Of a DNA stretch of 64,000 bases, positions 20,584 to 28,054 are shown in pieces. Source of the stretch: an uncultured Pelagibacteraceae bacterium (GTDB lineage Bacteria; Pseudomonadota; Alphaproteobacteria; Pelagibacterales; Pelagibacteraceae); NCBI GenBank assembly GCA_902555435.1, contig CACDRL010000001.1, positions 219,345 through 283,344 of the forward strand. The letters run 5' to 3'. How positions within the stretch are numbered: position 1 is the stretch's first letter; each line of letters begins with the position of its first letter. The notes under the pieces are model-generated. The model did no database searches, was not told the DNA's origin, and saw only the letters and a list, made by a program, of their open reading frames with translations. The translations under genes were made by a program, and so were the position numbers.

Positions 20584-20627
20584 AAAAAAAAGACCCTAAA
20601 AATCCAAAAACTTTTAGGGTCTTTTTT
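20584..20627 (-). terminator. Intrinsic terminator after pal
   Basis: An 11-bp perfect stem pairs AGACCCTAAAA (20591-20601) with TTTTAGGGTCT (20612-20622) around a ten-base loop. On the minus strand it is followed by seven T residues, and on the plus strand by six. It lies ten bases after the pal stop and 28 bases before the cpoB ATG. It should trim or attenuate transcription between pal and cpoB-tilS-ftsH. Confidence 0.9.
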
Positions 20628-20637
20628 AAAAAATTCT

Positions 20638-21195
20638 TTAGTTTGCTTTAACAGTTACTGATCTTCTATTTTTCGACCAAGCTAAAGGATTTGAACCTGA
20701 ATCAACTGGTCTCTCTTTACCATAACTGATTACTGTAATTCTGTCAGATGAAACGCCATAAGTCATTAAATAATCTTTTGCAGCATTAGCTCTTCTTTCA
20801 CCTAGTGCTAGGTTATATTCCCTTGTTCCTCTTTCATCTGCGTGACCTTCTAAGACAACAGTAATGTTAGAATTTGCTCTTAACCAAGCAGCTTGGGCTC
20901 TTAAAGTTTCTCGCGAAGCTGTTGTTAATATAGACTCGTTTGTTGCAAAGAATACTCTGTCTGCAACACCATCTGCTAAATATTTTACGCTATCAGTTCC
21001 AACGTAAACATCACCTTGCATTTGACCTGCAATTTTTTCAATTTTAGTTACTTCTTCTTTTTTTGTTTCTTCTTTTTTTGTTTCTTCTTTTTTCGGTGCC
21101 TCTACAGCTACTTCTTTTTTAGTTGCACACGCTGTTAAAATTATTCCAGCAGAAATAACTAGTAACGCATTTTTTAAAATTTTGTTTAATCTCAT
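20638..21195 (-). CDS. pal: Peptidoglycan-associated lipoprotein Pal
   Basis: This outer-membrane lipoprotein binds peptidoglycan and TolB to keep the envelope connected during division. From the ATG at 21195 the 185-aa protein has a lipoprotein signal MRLNKILKNALLVISAG followed by LTAC (lipidated Cys23). A Lys/Glu linker of KKEET repeats leads into an OmpA-like domain with GHADERGTREYNLALGERRA. I chose this start because AAGGAG lies seven bases upstream and gives a normal signal peptide. A GTG at 21237 would add 14 basic residues before it. A strong terminator follows. Confidence 0.95.
   Translation of the reverse strand: MRLNKILKNALLVISAGIILTACATKKEVAVEAPKKEETKKEETKKEEVTKIEKIAGQMQGDVYVGTDSVKYLADGVADRVFFATNESILTTASRETLRAQAAWLRANSNITVVLEGHADERGTREYNLALGERRANAAKDYLMTYGVSSDRITVISYGKERPVDSGSNPLAWSKNRRSVTVKAN
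21051..21095 (-). repeat. Three 15-bp tandem repeats in pal linker
   Basis: Three copies of a 15-base unit (plus-strand form TTTCTTCTTTTTTTG, with small changes in the outer copies) encode KKEET-KKEET-KKEEV in the linker between the lipid anchor and the OmpA domain of Pal. Each copy is a whole number of codons, so copy-number change would lengthen or shorten the linker without a frameshift. Confidence 0.85.
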
Positions 21196-21202
21196 TAATT
21201 TG

Positions 21203-21208
21203 CTCCTT
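21203..21208 (-). promoter_or_regulatory. Strong Shine-Dalgarno of pal
   Basis: AAGGAG ends seven bases before the ATG at 21195. Few genes in the window have such a clear ribosome-binding site. It decides the start of pal and fits a protein made in large amounts. Confidence 0.8.
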
Positions 21209-21301
21209 GCTGCTTTTTCAAATACTATCTTTTTCACAACTAATTAGATGTTTCAACCAAAAAAATCAAGAAATTTCATCTTATTCAAGGATAAATTGAT
21301 A

Positions 21302-22642
21302 TTAATTACTTAATAAAGACGACCAAGATGGGTCAGATGCGTCTGTCTCAGTTTTTATCAATCTTTCATTGTAACCAGTTAAATCAATAGACCACAATTT
21401 AGCAGAAAAACCTTCACCTTTAGAATTGGTTTTTGTTTCTCTATAAAATATTAAAACTCTTCCATTAGGTGACCAAGATGGAGCCTCTTGATAATAGTTT
21501 TCTGTTAATAATCTTTCACCAGTTCCATCTGTTCGCATCACTCCAATATAAAACTTTCCTTTGTGTAATTTCGTAAATGCAATTAAATCACCTCTAGGAG
21601 ACCAAACTGGTGTTCCATACAAACCATTCCCAAATGAAATTCTTTTTACATCACTCCCGTCATTTTTCATTACATAAATTTGCTGGTAACCACTTCTATC
21701 AGAATTAAAAGTTATATATTTTCCATCTGGCGAATATGAGGGTGATGTATCAATTGAAGGATGATTTGTTATTCTCTCAACTAAACGGGTTTCTAAATTC
21801 ATTGTATAAATATCTGACTTACCATCTTTTGCAAAACTCATGATTATTTTTTTTCCATCAGGTGAAAATCTAGGAGCGAATGTCATTCCTGGAAAATCTC
21901 CAACAACTTCTTGTGTCCCTGTTTCAATATCTAAAAGATAAACTCGTGGCATATTTTTAAAATAAGATAAATAGGTAACCATTTGACTTGCAGGATTAAA
22001 ACGTGGGGTGAGAACAAGTTCGTTTCCCAAAGTAAGAAATTTATTATTCGCACCATCTTGATCCATAATTGCTAATTTTTTTATTCTTTGTGTTTTCGGT
22101 CCTTCCTCAGCTACATAAATTATTCTAGTATCGAAATATCCTTTTTCACCTGTTAATCTTTCATAAACTTTGTCTGATATAATATGTCCAACTCTTCTCC
22201 AATTTGTTGGGACGGTTGTGAATGCCAGAGCCATCATCTCTTTTGCAGCAAGCACATCCCAAAGTCTAAACTCAACTCTTAACTTATCATTAATAAAATT
22301 TACTTTACCTGTAATAAGAGCTTGAGCTTTAATTAAATTCCAATCCTCAAATCTTGGTTTTAAATTTGCTATATCTGGAGCTTGTAAAAATGCTTTTTTA
22401 TCTAAAGGATTAAATAAACCTGAGGTTCTTAAATTATTTTCAACAATTAGTGATATCTCAGACCCTATGTTCTCTTTATCTAAGATTTGTTCAAAATTCT
22501 TCCTGGATGTTTCATCTATTGACAATGGTGAGACAGCAAGTGGAAGAGGGTTTAAGTTTCCCCTTGTGATGTCAACTTCAATTAAAGCTAAGACTTTTAT
22601 TGGAATAAAAATAAAGATAATAATTATAAATTTTTTAATCAT
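21302..22642 (-). CDS. tolB: Tol-Pal translocation protein TolB
   Basis: TolB is the periplasmic beta-propeller that shuttles between TolA and Pal. The 446-aa protein begins with a signal peptide ([19 protein letters not shown]). It then has the N-terminal TolB domain with [15 protein letters not shown], and a series of PD40/WD-like repeats marked by [36 protein letters not shown] and [10 protein letters not shown]. Length and order are typical. It sits between tolA and pal in the conserved operon. The 106 bases before the pal start may hold a separate pal promoter, but I see no strong match. Confidence 0.96.
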   Translation of the reverse strand: MIKKFIIIIFIFIPIKVLALIEVDITRGNLNPLPLAVSPLSIDETSRKNFEQILDKENIGSEISLIVENNLRTSGLFNPLDKKAFLQAPDIANLKPRFEDWNLIKAQALITGKVNFINDKLRVEFRLWDVLAAKEMMALAFTTVPTNWRRVGHIISDKVYERLTGEKGYFDTRIIYVAEEGPKTQRIKKLAIMDQDGANNKFLTLGNELVLTPRFNPASQMVTYLSYFKNMPRVYLLDIETGTQEVVGDFPGMTFAPRFSPDGKKIIMSFAKDGKSDIYTMNLETRLVERITNHPSIDTSPSYSPDGKYITFNSDRSGYQQIYVMKNDGSDVKRISFGNGLYGTPVWSPRGDLIAFTKLHKGKFYIGVMRTDGTGERLLTENYYQEAPSWSPNGRVLIFYRETKTNSKGEGFSAKLWSIDLTGYNERLIKTETDASDPSWSSLLSN

Positions 22643-22654
22643 AAAATCTTTATA

Positions 22655-23518
22655 CTAACCTCCTAACATCTCTCTTGCATCAAAATTTAATTGTAATTCT
22701 TTCCATCTCTCATAACCAGAAGCTGGAACTCTTAAAGGTTGACACAATCTTACTGCTCTTAAGGCACTTTCTGCTAAGACTTTATAGAAACCTTGCCCAG
22801 GTTTATTCATTCTAGCATGATCTAAAATCTCAGTTTTAGTTACTGAACCATCTGGTTTAAGCTTTAATTTTATTCTAACTAGTAAATTTTCATCATATGG
22901 CAAACCTAAAGGGATACTCCAACAACCAAATATTTGCGCTTTTAATGCATCTTCCTCACTTAAAGAAAGTTTGGAGTTTTCAATATTTCTGACTTGATCT
23001 TGAGTAACATCATTATTTGTTTTTACTATTTCTGCTGTTTCTTCTTTTGATTTATCAATCAATGCAGCAATGTTATTTGGATCAAATAAGTCTTTTTTTT
23101 CAAACTCAGATACTTGCTTTACTTCATTATCAACTTTTTCTGGATTTTGTTTTTTTTCCTCTTTGGTCTTTATTTTTTTAACTTCTTTCTCTGGCAATGG
23201 TACAGCTTCAGGATTTTGTTTTTCTATCTTTTTGTTTTTTTTTTCTGAGACAACGGTCTTAGTTTTGGATTTTTTTACCTTTTTTGGTGGAGCTTGTTCA
23301 GAAACAAGCTTTTTTTCTTTTTCTTTTACTTTTTCAATAATTTTTTTTGCTTTAGGTGCAAAAGGTATATTTGTTTCTTCAGTTATCTGAATCAATTCAA
23401 CTGAAACTATGGGGGGAAGATCTATTGGTTTTTTCGAGAGAAAAGGCAAACTTAAAGCTGTAAGGATAACCAAAGATATGTGTAAAGCAGAGGATATAAC
23501 TATACTACTACTCTTCAC
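22655..23518 (-). CDS. tolA: Tol-Pal system protein TolA (TonB-like C terminus)
   Basis: TolA spans the periplasm and passes energy from TolQR to TolB/Pal. The 287-aa protein has one N-terminal membrane helix (about 6-26) and a long Lys/Glu/Pro-rich stretch to about residue 135. The C-terminal domain from about 190 ends with TKTEILDHARMNKPGQGFYKVLAESALRA-type TonB/TolA features, with CWSIPLGLPYDENLLVRIKL before it. It follows tolR after five bases. The highly charged middle is simple-sequence and should align poorly even among relatives. Confidence 0.9.
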   Translation of the reverse strand: MKSSSIVISSALHISLVILTALSLPFLSKKPIDLPPIVSVELIQITEETNIPFAPKAKKIIEKVKEKEKKLVSEQAPPKKVKKSKTKTVVSEKKNKKIEKQNPEAVPLPEKEVKKIKTKEEKKQNPEKVDNEVKQVSEFEKKDLFDPNNIAALIDKSKEETAEIVKTNNDVTQDQVRNIENSKLSLSEEDALKAQIFGCWSIPLGLPYDENLLVRIKLKLKPDGSVTKTEILDHARMNKPGQGFYKVLAESALRAVRLCQPLRVPASGYERWKELQLNFDAREMLGG

Positions 23519-23523
23519 TAATG

Positions 23524-23940
23524 CTACCTTTGTTTAAGAGGCTCAGAGATTAGCGCAACCTTTGTAAAACCAGATCCAGATAATAAACCCATTATCTCTA
23601 AAACTCTTCCATAGTTTATTGTTTTATCTCCTCTTACATAAATTCTTGTATCGGTTCTATTTTTTGAAACAGCTAAAACTTTAGCGATTATATTGTCATA
23701 CTCAACTTTTGACTCTTGTATAAAAATTTCACCTTTTGCATTGATAGAAAGTGTTAAAGGCTCTGTTTCCTCAGGCAAAGAATCTGCGGAACTCTCAGGT
23801 AGATCAACTTGAACACCAACTGTTAAAAGGGGTGCTGTGACCATGAATATAATTAATAGTACTAACATCACATCTACAAAAGGAGTGACGTTAATCTCAC
23901 TCATTGGTTCCTTTGATGAGCGATTTAATTTAAAAGCCAT
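23524..23940 (-). CDS. tolR: Tol-Pal motor protein TolR (ExbD family)
   Basis: TolR is the single-span partner of TolQ in the proton-driven motor. The 138-aa protein has the family signature MSEINVTPFVDVMLVLLIIF near residues 13-32, with the membrane Asp in FVDVMLV that carries protons. A periplasmic dimerisation domain follows (IYVRGDKTINYGRVLEIMG). It begins one base after the tolQ stop region and precedes tolA, the standard order. Confidence 0.96.
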   Translation of the reverse strand: MAFKLNRSSKEPMSEINVTPFVDVMLVLLIIFMVTAPLLTVGVQVDLPESSADSLPEETEPLTLSINAKGEIFIQESKVEYDNIIAKVLAVSKNRTDTRIYVRGDKTINYGRVLEIMGLLSGSGFTKVALISEPLKQR

Positions 23941-23941
23941 T

Positions 23942-24616
23942 TTAAATTATTGTTAAAAATCTTTTTGAAAAATTTTCTAATTTTTCTGAATATTTTTTTG
24001 CGTCTGTGTTAAATTTATTGTAAGCAACTACTGCAGGAATTGCCGCTAACAGTCCTAATGCAGTTGCAAATAATGCTTCAGCTATACCAGGTGCAACTAT
24101 TGCAAGACTAGTGTTTCTTGAAATTGCAATTGACTGAAAAGAATTCATAATGCCCCAAACTGTTCCAAACAATCCAATAAATGGTGCAGTTGAACCAACA
24201 GTTGCTAAAAATGTAAATCCCTTTTCAATTTTTGACATTTCTTTTTCTATTCCTCCCTCAAGGAATGCTGACATTCTCTCACTCAAATTTGTTTTGGATT
24301 TTTTCTTTAATAAGTTTTCCATGGCATTTTGGAATACCAAAGACATTGGATCTTCTAAATTACTTGGTAAACCATTATAAAAATTCTCAGCAGATTTAGA
24401 ATTCCAAAATTTTTCCTCGAATTCCTCAGAAGATTTATTTATTTTTTTAAAAAGTCTATATTTTTCTATAATCACTGCCCATGAATAAACTGAACAAAGT
24501 ATTAGGCTGATCATTACTGATTTAACAACTATATCTGCTTTTAAAAATAAACTAAAAAGTGAAAAATCTGTATTTGTGCCTAGGTCAATTGCTTTTGCGG
24601 CTATATCTGCTTCCAT
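23942..24616 (-). CDS. tolQ: Tol-Pal motor protein TolQ (ExbB/MotA family)
   Basis: TolQ forms the proton-channel ring around TolR in the inner membrane. The 224-aa protein shows three membrane helices (about 28-50, 130-155 and 170-195). It has the family core LATVGSTAPFIGLFGTVWG in helix 2 and PGIAEALFATALGLLAAIPA in helix 3, which contain the conserved polar residues of the channel. It is the first tol gene after ruvC. The ybgC thioesterase that often precedes tolQ is absent here. Confidence 0.96.
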   Translation of the reverse strand: MEADIAAKAIDLGTNTDFSLFSLFLKADIVVKSVMISLILCSVYSWAVIIEKYRLFKKINKSSEEFEEKFWNSKSAENFYNGLPSNLEDPMSLVFQNAMENLLKKKSKTNLSERMSAFLEGGIEKEMSKIEKGFTFLATVGSTAPFIGLFGTVWGIMNSFQSIAISRNTSLAIVAPGIAEALFATALGLLAAIPAVVAYNKFNTDAKKYSEKLENFSKRFLTII

Positions 24617-24669
24617 GATAACTCATCACACTTAATTGTGTCATGAATTTGACTATGTAATTTTAAAGA

Positions 24670-25164
24670 TTACTCATTTTTATATGTTTCATGAAAATAA
24701 CTGGCTAAAAGAATTGCATCAGCTTTATTTGAGTCTTTTTTTTTAGATAAATTTGACGAAAAATAAGGAAATATCTCAATAGCTCTTGTTCTGCTCGCAT
24801 CTTTTTCGGAGTTAATTAAATTAAAATATTTTTTCCACTTTGCTGGTCTGACAAAATAAATTGGCAACTGCATTGCGCTACAAATACCTTTTAAAATTCC
24901 AAAAGACTGACCAAAATTAAACATACTAGTTACACCCTGGCCTGGCATAGCTGAAACTTGTTCTATGACTACTTTAATATTTTTTTTTTCATATGTTTTT
25001 ATTCTAAAAGAAATTTCATTAAAAATTTGAGATCCATTAACTTGTTTTTTATTTTTTTTTCCTTCAGTCATTGTTGGCATCTCGAGCACATCTTTAATTA
25101 TTCCATCTTCTAAAAAACATATAGATCCTGATATTCCTGGATCAATTCCGATTATCAACATCAA
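24670..25164 (-). CDS. ruvC: Crossover junction endodeoxyribonuclease RuvC
   Basis: RuvC resolves Holliday junctions during recombinational repair. The 164-aa protein has the RNase H-like acidic residues in GIDPGISGSI near the N terminus, in VVIEQVSAMPGQG near the centre, and in NKADAILLASY near the C terminus. It overlaps yebC by 4 nt, as in many proteobacteria. ruvA and ruvB, which usually follow, are not here: tolQ starts 53 bases downstream. Confidence 0.95.
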   Translation of the reverse strand: MMLIIGIDPGISGSICFLEDGIIKDVLEMPTMTEGKKNKKQVNGSQIFNEISFRIKTYEKKNIKVVIEQVSAMPGQGVTSMFNFGQSFGILKGICSAMQLPIYFVRPAKWKKYFNLINSEKDASRTRAIEIFPYFSSNLSKKKDSNKADAILLASYFHETYKNE

Positions 25165-25886
25165 ATATTTCCTAAATTTACGTTTGAAAAAACGTTCTGG
25201 ACATCATCGTCATCTTCCAGATTTTCTAAAAACTCAATCACACCTTCTTTTTCATCATTTTGAATATCAACACTGTTAATTGGCACCCACTCAATCTCTG
25301 TGGAAATAAAATTTGCAATTGTATTTTCCAAATTTTTTTTAACATTATATATTTCATTTGAAACACATTGAACTTCATGAAATTCCTGGTGAGAAATACA
25401 TTCCTCTGCACCAGCTTCTATAGCCAATTCAAAAATTTTGTCTTCTGATATTTCATTTTTATTAATCTTTATTATCCCGAGTTGTTTAAAGTTATGAGAT
25501 GCTGATCCTTGCGTACCTAGACTTCCACCAGATTTTTGAAAAATGGTTCTCACATTGGAAGCTGTTCTATTTTTATTATCAGTTAAAGTTTCAACAATTA
25601 CAGCAATTTTGTTTGGTCCAAATCCTTCATATCTCAAATTTTCAAAATTTACGCCAGATGCAGCAGAAGATTTATCTATTGCTCTTTCAATATTATCTTT
25701 CGGCATATTTGCTGATCTAGCAGCCTGTACTGCTGATCTTAATCTTGGGTTCATTGCAGGATCTTTATCTCCAAGCTTTGCAGCTACTGTAATTTCTTTA
25801 GATAACTTTGAGAAAATTTTTGAACGTTGCTTGTCGGCTTTTCCTTTTTTATGTTTAATACCTGCCCAATGAGAGTGACCTGCCAT
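25161..25886 (-). CDS. yebC: YebC/PmpR family DNA-binding regulatory protein
   Basis: YebC proteins bind DNA as regulators, and recent work ties some members to relief of ribosome stalling. The 241-aa protein has the family start MAGHSHWAGIKHKKGKAD, then SKLSKEITVAAKLG, RAIDKSSA and YEGFGPNKIAVIVETLTDN, followed by the FKQLGIIKI domain. Length is typical. It lies between ymdB and ruvC and overlaps ruvC by 4 nt. The long open frames on the plus strand here are shadows. Confidence 0.95.
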   Translation of the reverse strand: MAGHSHWAGIKHKKGKADKQRSKIFSKLSKEITVAAKLGDKDPAMNPRLRSAVQAARSANMPKDNIERAIDKSSAASGVNFENLRYEGFGPNKIAVIVETLTDNKNRTASNVRTIFQKSGGSLGTQGSASHNFKQLGIIKINKNEISEDKIFELAIEAGAEECISHQEFHEVQCVSNEIYNVKKNLENTIANFISTEIEWVPINSVDIQNDEKEGVIEFLENLEDDDDVQNVFSNVNLGNI

Positions 25887-25893
25887 ATCTAAA

Positions 25894-26697
25894 TTAAATA
25901 TTTTTTAGTTTATCTCCAAATATATAGCTATTAATATTTTTAGCTAAACCAGTATTTATATCACAATCAACAATAACACCAGACAAAGTCCCTTCTCCAA
26001 CTGCAGGAAAATGTTTGACCGAGTCTTTTTTTAGAAATCTATTTAATGAATTTTCTTTGTCCATCCCAATTACAGAATCGTAATCTCCACACATCCCAGC
26101 GTCAGTTTGGTATCCAGTGCCATGATTTAGTATTCTTGCATCATTAGTTGGGATATGTGTGTGTGTTCCTACAACTAACGTTGCATGACCATCAAAAAAA
26201 TGACCTATAGCATTTTTCTCACTTGTAATTTCACCATGAAAATCAATTACTAATAAATCGTAGTCATCTTTTAATTTATATTCACTTAAAAATTTTTTTG
26301 AAGTTTCAAAAACATCTTCACACTTTTTCATAAAAACATTGCCCATAAGGTTAAGTACCCCGACTCTTATATTTTTATCTGTTTTGAAAATTTGAAAACC
26401 TCGACCAGGCGCAGGCTCAAAAAGATTTTTAGGACGTAACAATCTCTCTTCTTTCTCTATATACTTCATGATTTCTTTTTGATCCCAAACATGATTGCCA
26501 GTTGTTATTACGTTAACACCACAGTTATAAAAATCTTTGCAAATTTCTTCTGTCAAACCAACACCTTGAGCTGCAGCATTTTCGCCATTAGCAATTACAA
26601 AATCTATTTTTTTTGATTTAATTTCACTAAGTAAGCTACTTGAAAGTTTTGAACAACCAGAAATACCAACAACGTCTCCTAAAAATAAAATTCTCAA
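25894..26697 (-). CDS. ymdB: YmdB-family metallophosphoesterase
   Basis: This calcineurin-like phosphoesterase is of the YmdB group, which in Bacillus hydrolyses cyclic nucleotides. The 267-aa protein has the metal ligands in FLGDVVG, NGENAAAQGVGLT, GNHVWDQ and the H-G-E and GTHTHIPT motifs, plus the family tail GYQTDAGMCGDYDSVIGMDKE. It overlaps the upstream cyclo-ligase gene by 4 nt and sits seven bases before yebC. The physiological substrate here is unknown. Confidence 0.88.
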   Translation of the reverse strand: MRILFLGDVVGISGCSKLSSSLLSEIKSKKIDFVIANGENAAAQGVGLTEEICKDFYNCGVNVITTGNHVWDQKEIMKYIEKEERLLRPKNLFEPAPGRGFQIFKTDKNIRVGVLNLMGNVFMKKCEDVFETSKKFLSEYKLKDDYDLLVIDFHGEITSEKNAIGHFFDGHATLVVGTHTHIPTNDARILNHGTGYQTDAGMCGDYDSVIGMDKENSLNRFLKKDSVKHFPAVGEGTLSGVIVDCDINTGLAKNINSYIFGDKLKNI

Positions 26698-27239
26698 AAT
26701 ATTAAACCTCTTTCAGTAATTATTAAATCAAGCTTCTTATCATAATTATTAACTGGTACCTCTTTTAATTCTTGGAAAGAAAAAGCAAATCCTACTTTAA
26801 AGGCCTTTTTTTTTCTTTCAATTTTTTCAATATAACGATCATAAAAACCACCACCATAACCTAATCGGTTAAATTGCTTATCAAAAGCTAATAGTGGAAC
26901 TAGTAATATATCTGGATAAACTTTCTTTCTAGATAATGGTTCTATAATCCCGTATTTGTTTATCTTTAATGGATTATCTTTGGACCATTCATAAAAGTCC
27001 ATTTGGTTATTATTCTCAATAATCGGTAATGAGGTAATTTTTTTATTTTTACTGAATAAATTTAAAACTTCTAAATCATCTATTTCATGATTGCATGGAT
27101 AATATCCTCCAACAATTTTGGTCTTAAGCTTATTATCCCTTAGATATTTAATCAATTTTAAAGAATTAATTTTGAAATTTTCTTGAAAATTTTTTTTTCT
27201 AAGTGATGTTATCTTTCTTCTTAATTTAGATTTATTCAC
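26694..27239 (-). CDS. fthC: 5-formyltetrahydrofolate cyclo-ligase
   Basis: It returns 5-formyl-THF to the active folate pool using ATP. The protein has the family pattern KLRRKITSLRKKNF at its start, the GGYYPCNHEIDDLEVL segment, and the C-terminal LVPLLAFDKQFNRLGYGGGFYDRY ATP-binding signature. I start it at a GTG at 27239, five bases after the zapA stop, giving 181 aa as in YgfA. A TTG at 27311 would extend it 24 residues into zapA with no family support. It overlaps ymdB by 4 nt. zapA next to this gene is a conserved pairing. Confidence 0.9.
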   Translation of the reverse strand: MNKSKLRRKITSLRKKNFQENFKINSLKLIKYLRDNKLKTKIVGGYYPCNHEIDDLEVLNLFSKNKKITSLPIIENNNQMDFYEWSKDNPLKINKYGIIEPLSRKKVYPDILLVPLLAFDKQFNRLGYGGGFYDRYIEKIERKKKAFKVGFAFSFQELKEVPVNNYDKKLDLIITERGLIF

Positions 27240-27243
27240 AAAT

Positions 27244-27690
27244 TTATTGAGGTAAATTTTCTTGTTTTGCTTTTTCGACAAAACTTGAAATTTTCTCTGC
27301 AGCAGTATCAATTAAATCTTCATATTTTTTTTGATTAGTTTCGATCTCGATTTTTAATTTATCATGATTTAAATTTAACTCTTTTATTTCTTCTTCTTTA
27401 TTATCTTTATATTCATAAATTAGAGTTTTTAATTCTTTAAATTTATTTGATAAATCTTTTAATTCTTGTTTCTTTTGGTCAACTTTCTTTTTTGTTTCAT
27501 AGTATTCATCCATTATTTTAACTGATGTAATTAATAAGAGTTTATTCTCCCCTAAATTGCCAAGATCGTTTTTTAAATGATTAAATTTTTGGTTTATTTG
27601 TATTAATAATTCTTCTAGATGTTCCTCTTGTCCGTCATCACAGGACAATAAAAACTCTTTATTATTGAACTTAATACTTACATTTGCCAT
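27244..27690 (-). CDS. zapA: Cell division protein ZapA with C-terminal coiled coil
   Basis: ZapA stabilises FtsZ filaments at the division ring. The 148-aa protein begins with the ZapA fold: ANVSIKFNNKEFLLSCDDGQ, then LEELLIQINQKFNHLK and LLITSVKIMDEY. From about residue 70 it is one long coiled coil rich in Lys and Glu. That tail is longer than in the 109-aa E. coli protein but common in alphaproteobacteria. It overlaps the coiled-coil gene upstream by 13 nt, and the cyclo-ligase follows. Confidence 0.88.
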   Translation of the reverse strand: MANVSIKFNNKEFLLSCDDGQEEHLEELLIQINQKFNHLKNDLGNLGENKLLLITSVKIMDEYYETKKKVDQKKQELKDLSNKFKELKTLIYEYKDNKEEEIKELNLNHDKLKIEIETNQKKYEDLIDTAAEKISSFVEKAKQENLPQ

Positions 27691-28001
27691 TTGTCTATTT
27701 CTTCCAATAAAGTATCTGTTTCTTGATTTAATTCATCGATTTTCTCAGAAAACTCTATTTGTTTTCTTTCTTCAACCTTTTCTTTACTTCTAAACTCATC
27801 TAATTTTTTTGACAAAATTTCATTTTGATCTGATAGCTCTTTATATTTTTTTTCTAATTCATTTTTTTCAATCTCTAATTGATTTTTTTGTAAGTTAAGA
27901 TTTTCAATATTGTTTATCAAATGTGGATTGGTTAGATCTAAATTTTTTAATTCTTCTAAAGCTAGATTAAGTTTTTTTTCTTTTTCGTTTATAGAATTCA
28001 T
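27678..28001 (-). CDS. Small coiled-coil protein upstream of zapA (unknown function)
   Basis: The 107-aa product is almost wholly a predicted coiled coil: heptads run from about residue 35 to 102 (NLQKNQLEIEKNELEKKYK and following), with no membrane segment or signal. It overlaps zapA by 13 nt and is the first gene of the minus-strand array. Alphaproteobacteria often carry a short coiled-coil gene (DUF4164-like) just upstream of zapA. It may be that, and a division-ring partner of ZapA, but this is inferred from position only. Confidence 0.7.
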   Translation of the reverse strand: MNSINEKEKKLNLALEELKNLDLTNPHLINNIENLNLQKNQLEIEKNELEKKYKELSDQNEILSKKLDEFRSKEKVEERKQIEFSEKIDELNQETDTLLEEIDKWQM

Positions 28002-28054
28002 ATATATATACTTATATTATTAAATAGAATCTTCTTAGTCTAGTCAGGATAATT

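Noticed and set aside
21051..21095. Short tandem repeats as a CRISPR-like array
   Set aside because: The three 15-bp units are contiguous with no spacers and lie in frame within pal. No cas gene is present.
23070..23390. Phe/Ser-rich frame opposite tolA
   Set aside because: It arises from the Lys/Glu-rich repeats of tolA read backwards; it is low complexity.
24617..24669. Small ACAC/GTGT hairpin between ruvC and tolQ as a terminator
   Set aside because: The stem is only four to five pairs and has no T-run, so it is likely chance.
25499..25872. Two overlapping plus-strand frames inside yebC
   Set aside because: They overlap a well-conserved gene on the other strand, have no recognisable motif and no ribosome-binding site.
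27240..27311. TTG-initiated extension of the 5-formyl-THF cyclo-ligase into zapA
   Set aside because: The extra 24 residues duplicate zapA coding sequence in another frame. The GTG at 27239 gives the family's normal length.
27312..28054. 6S RNA next to zapA and the cyclo-ligase gene
   Set aside because: The genes there overlap or abut, leaving no room for an RNA of about 180 nt; the gap before tkt is 53 bases.
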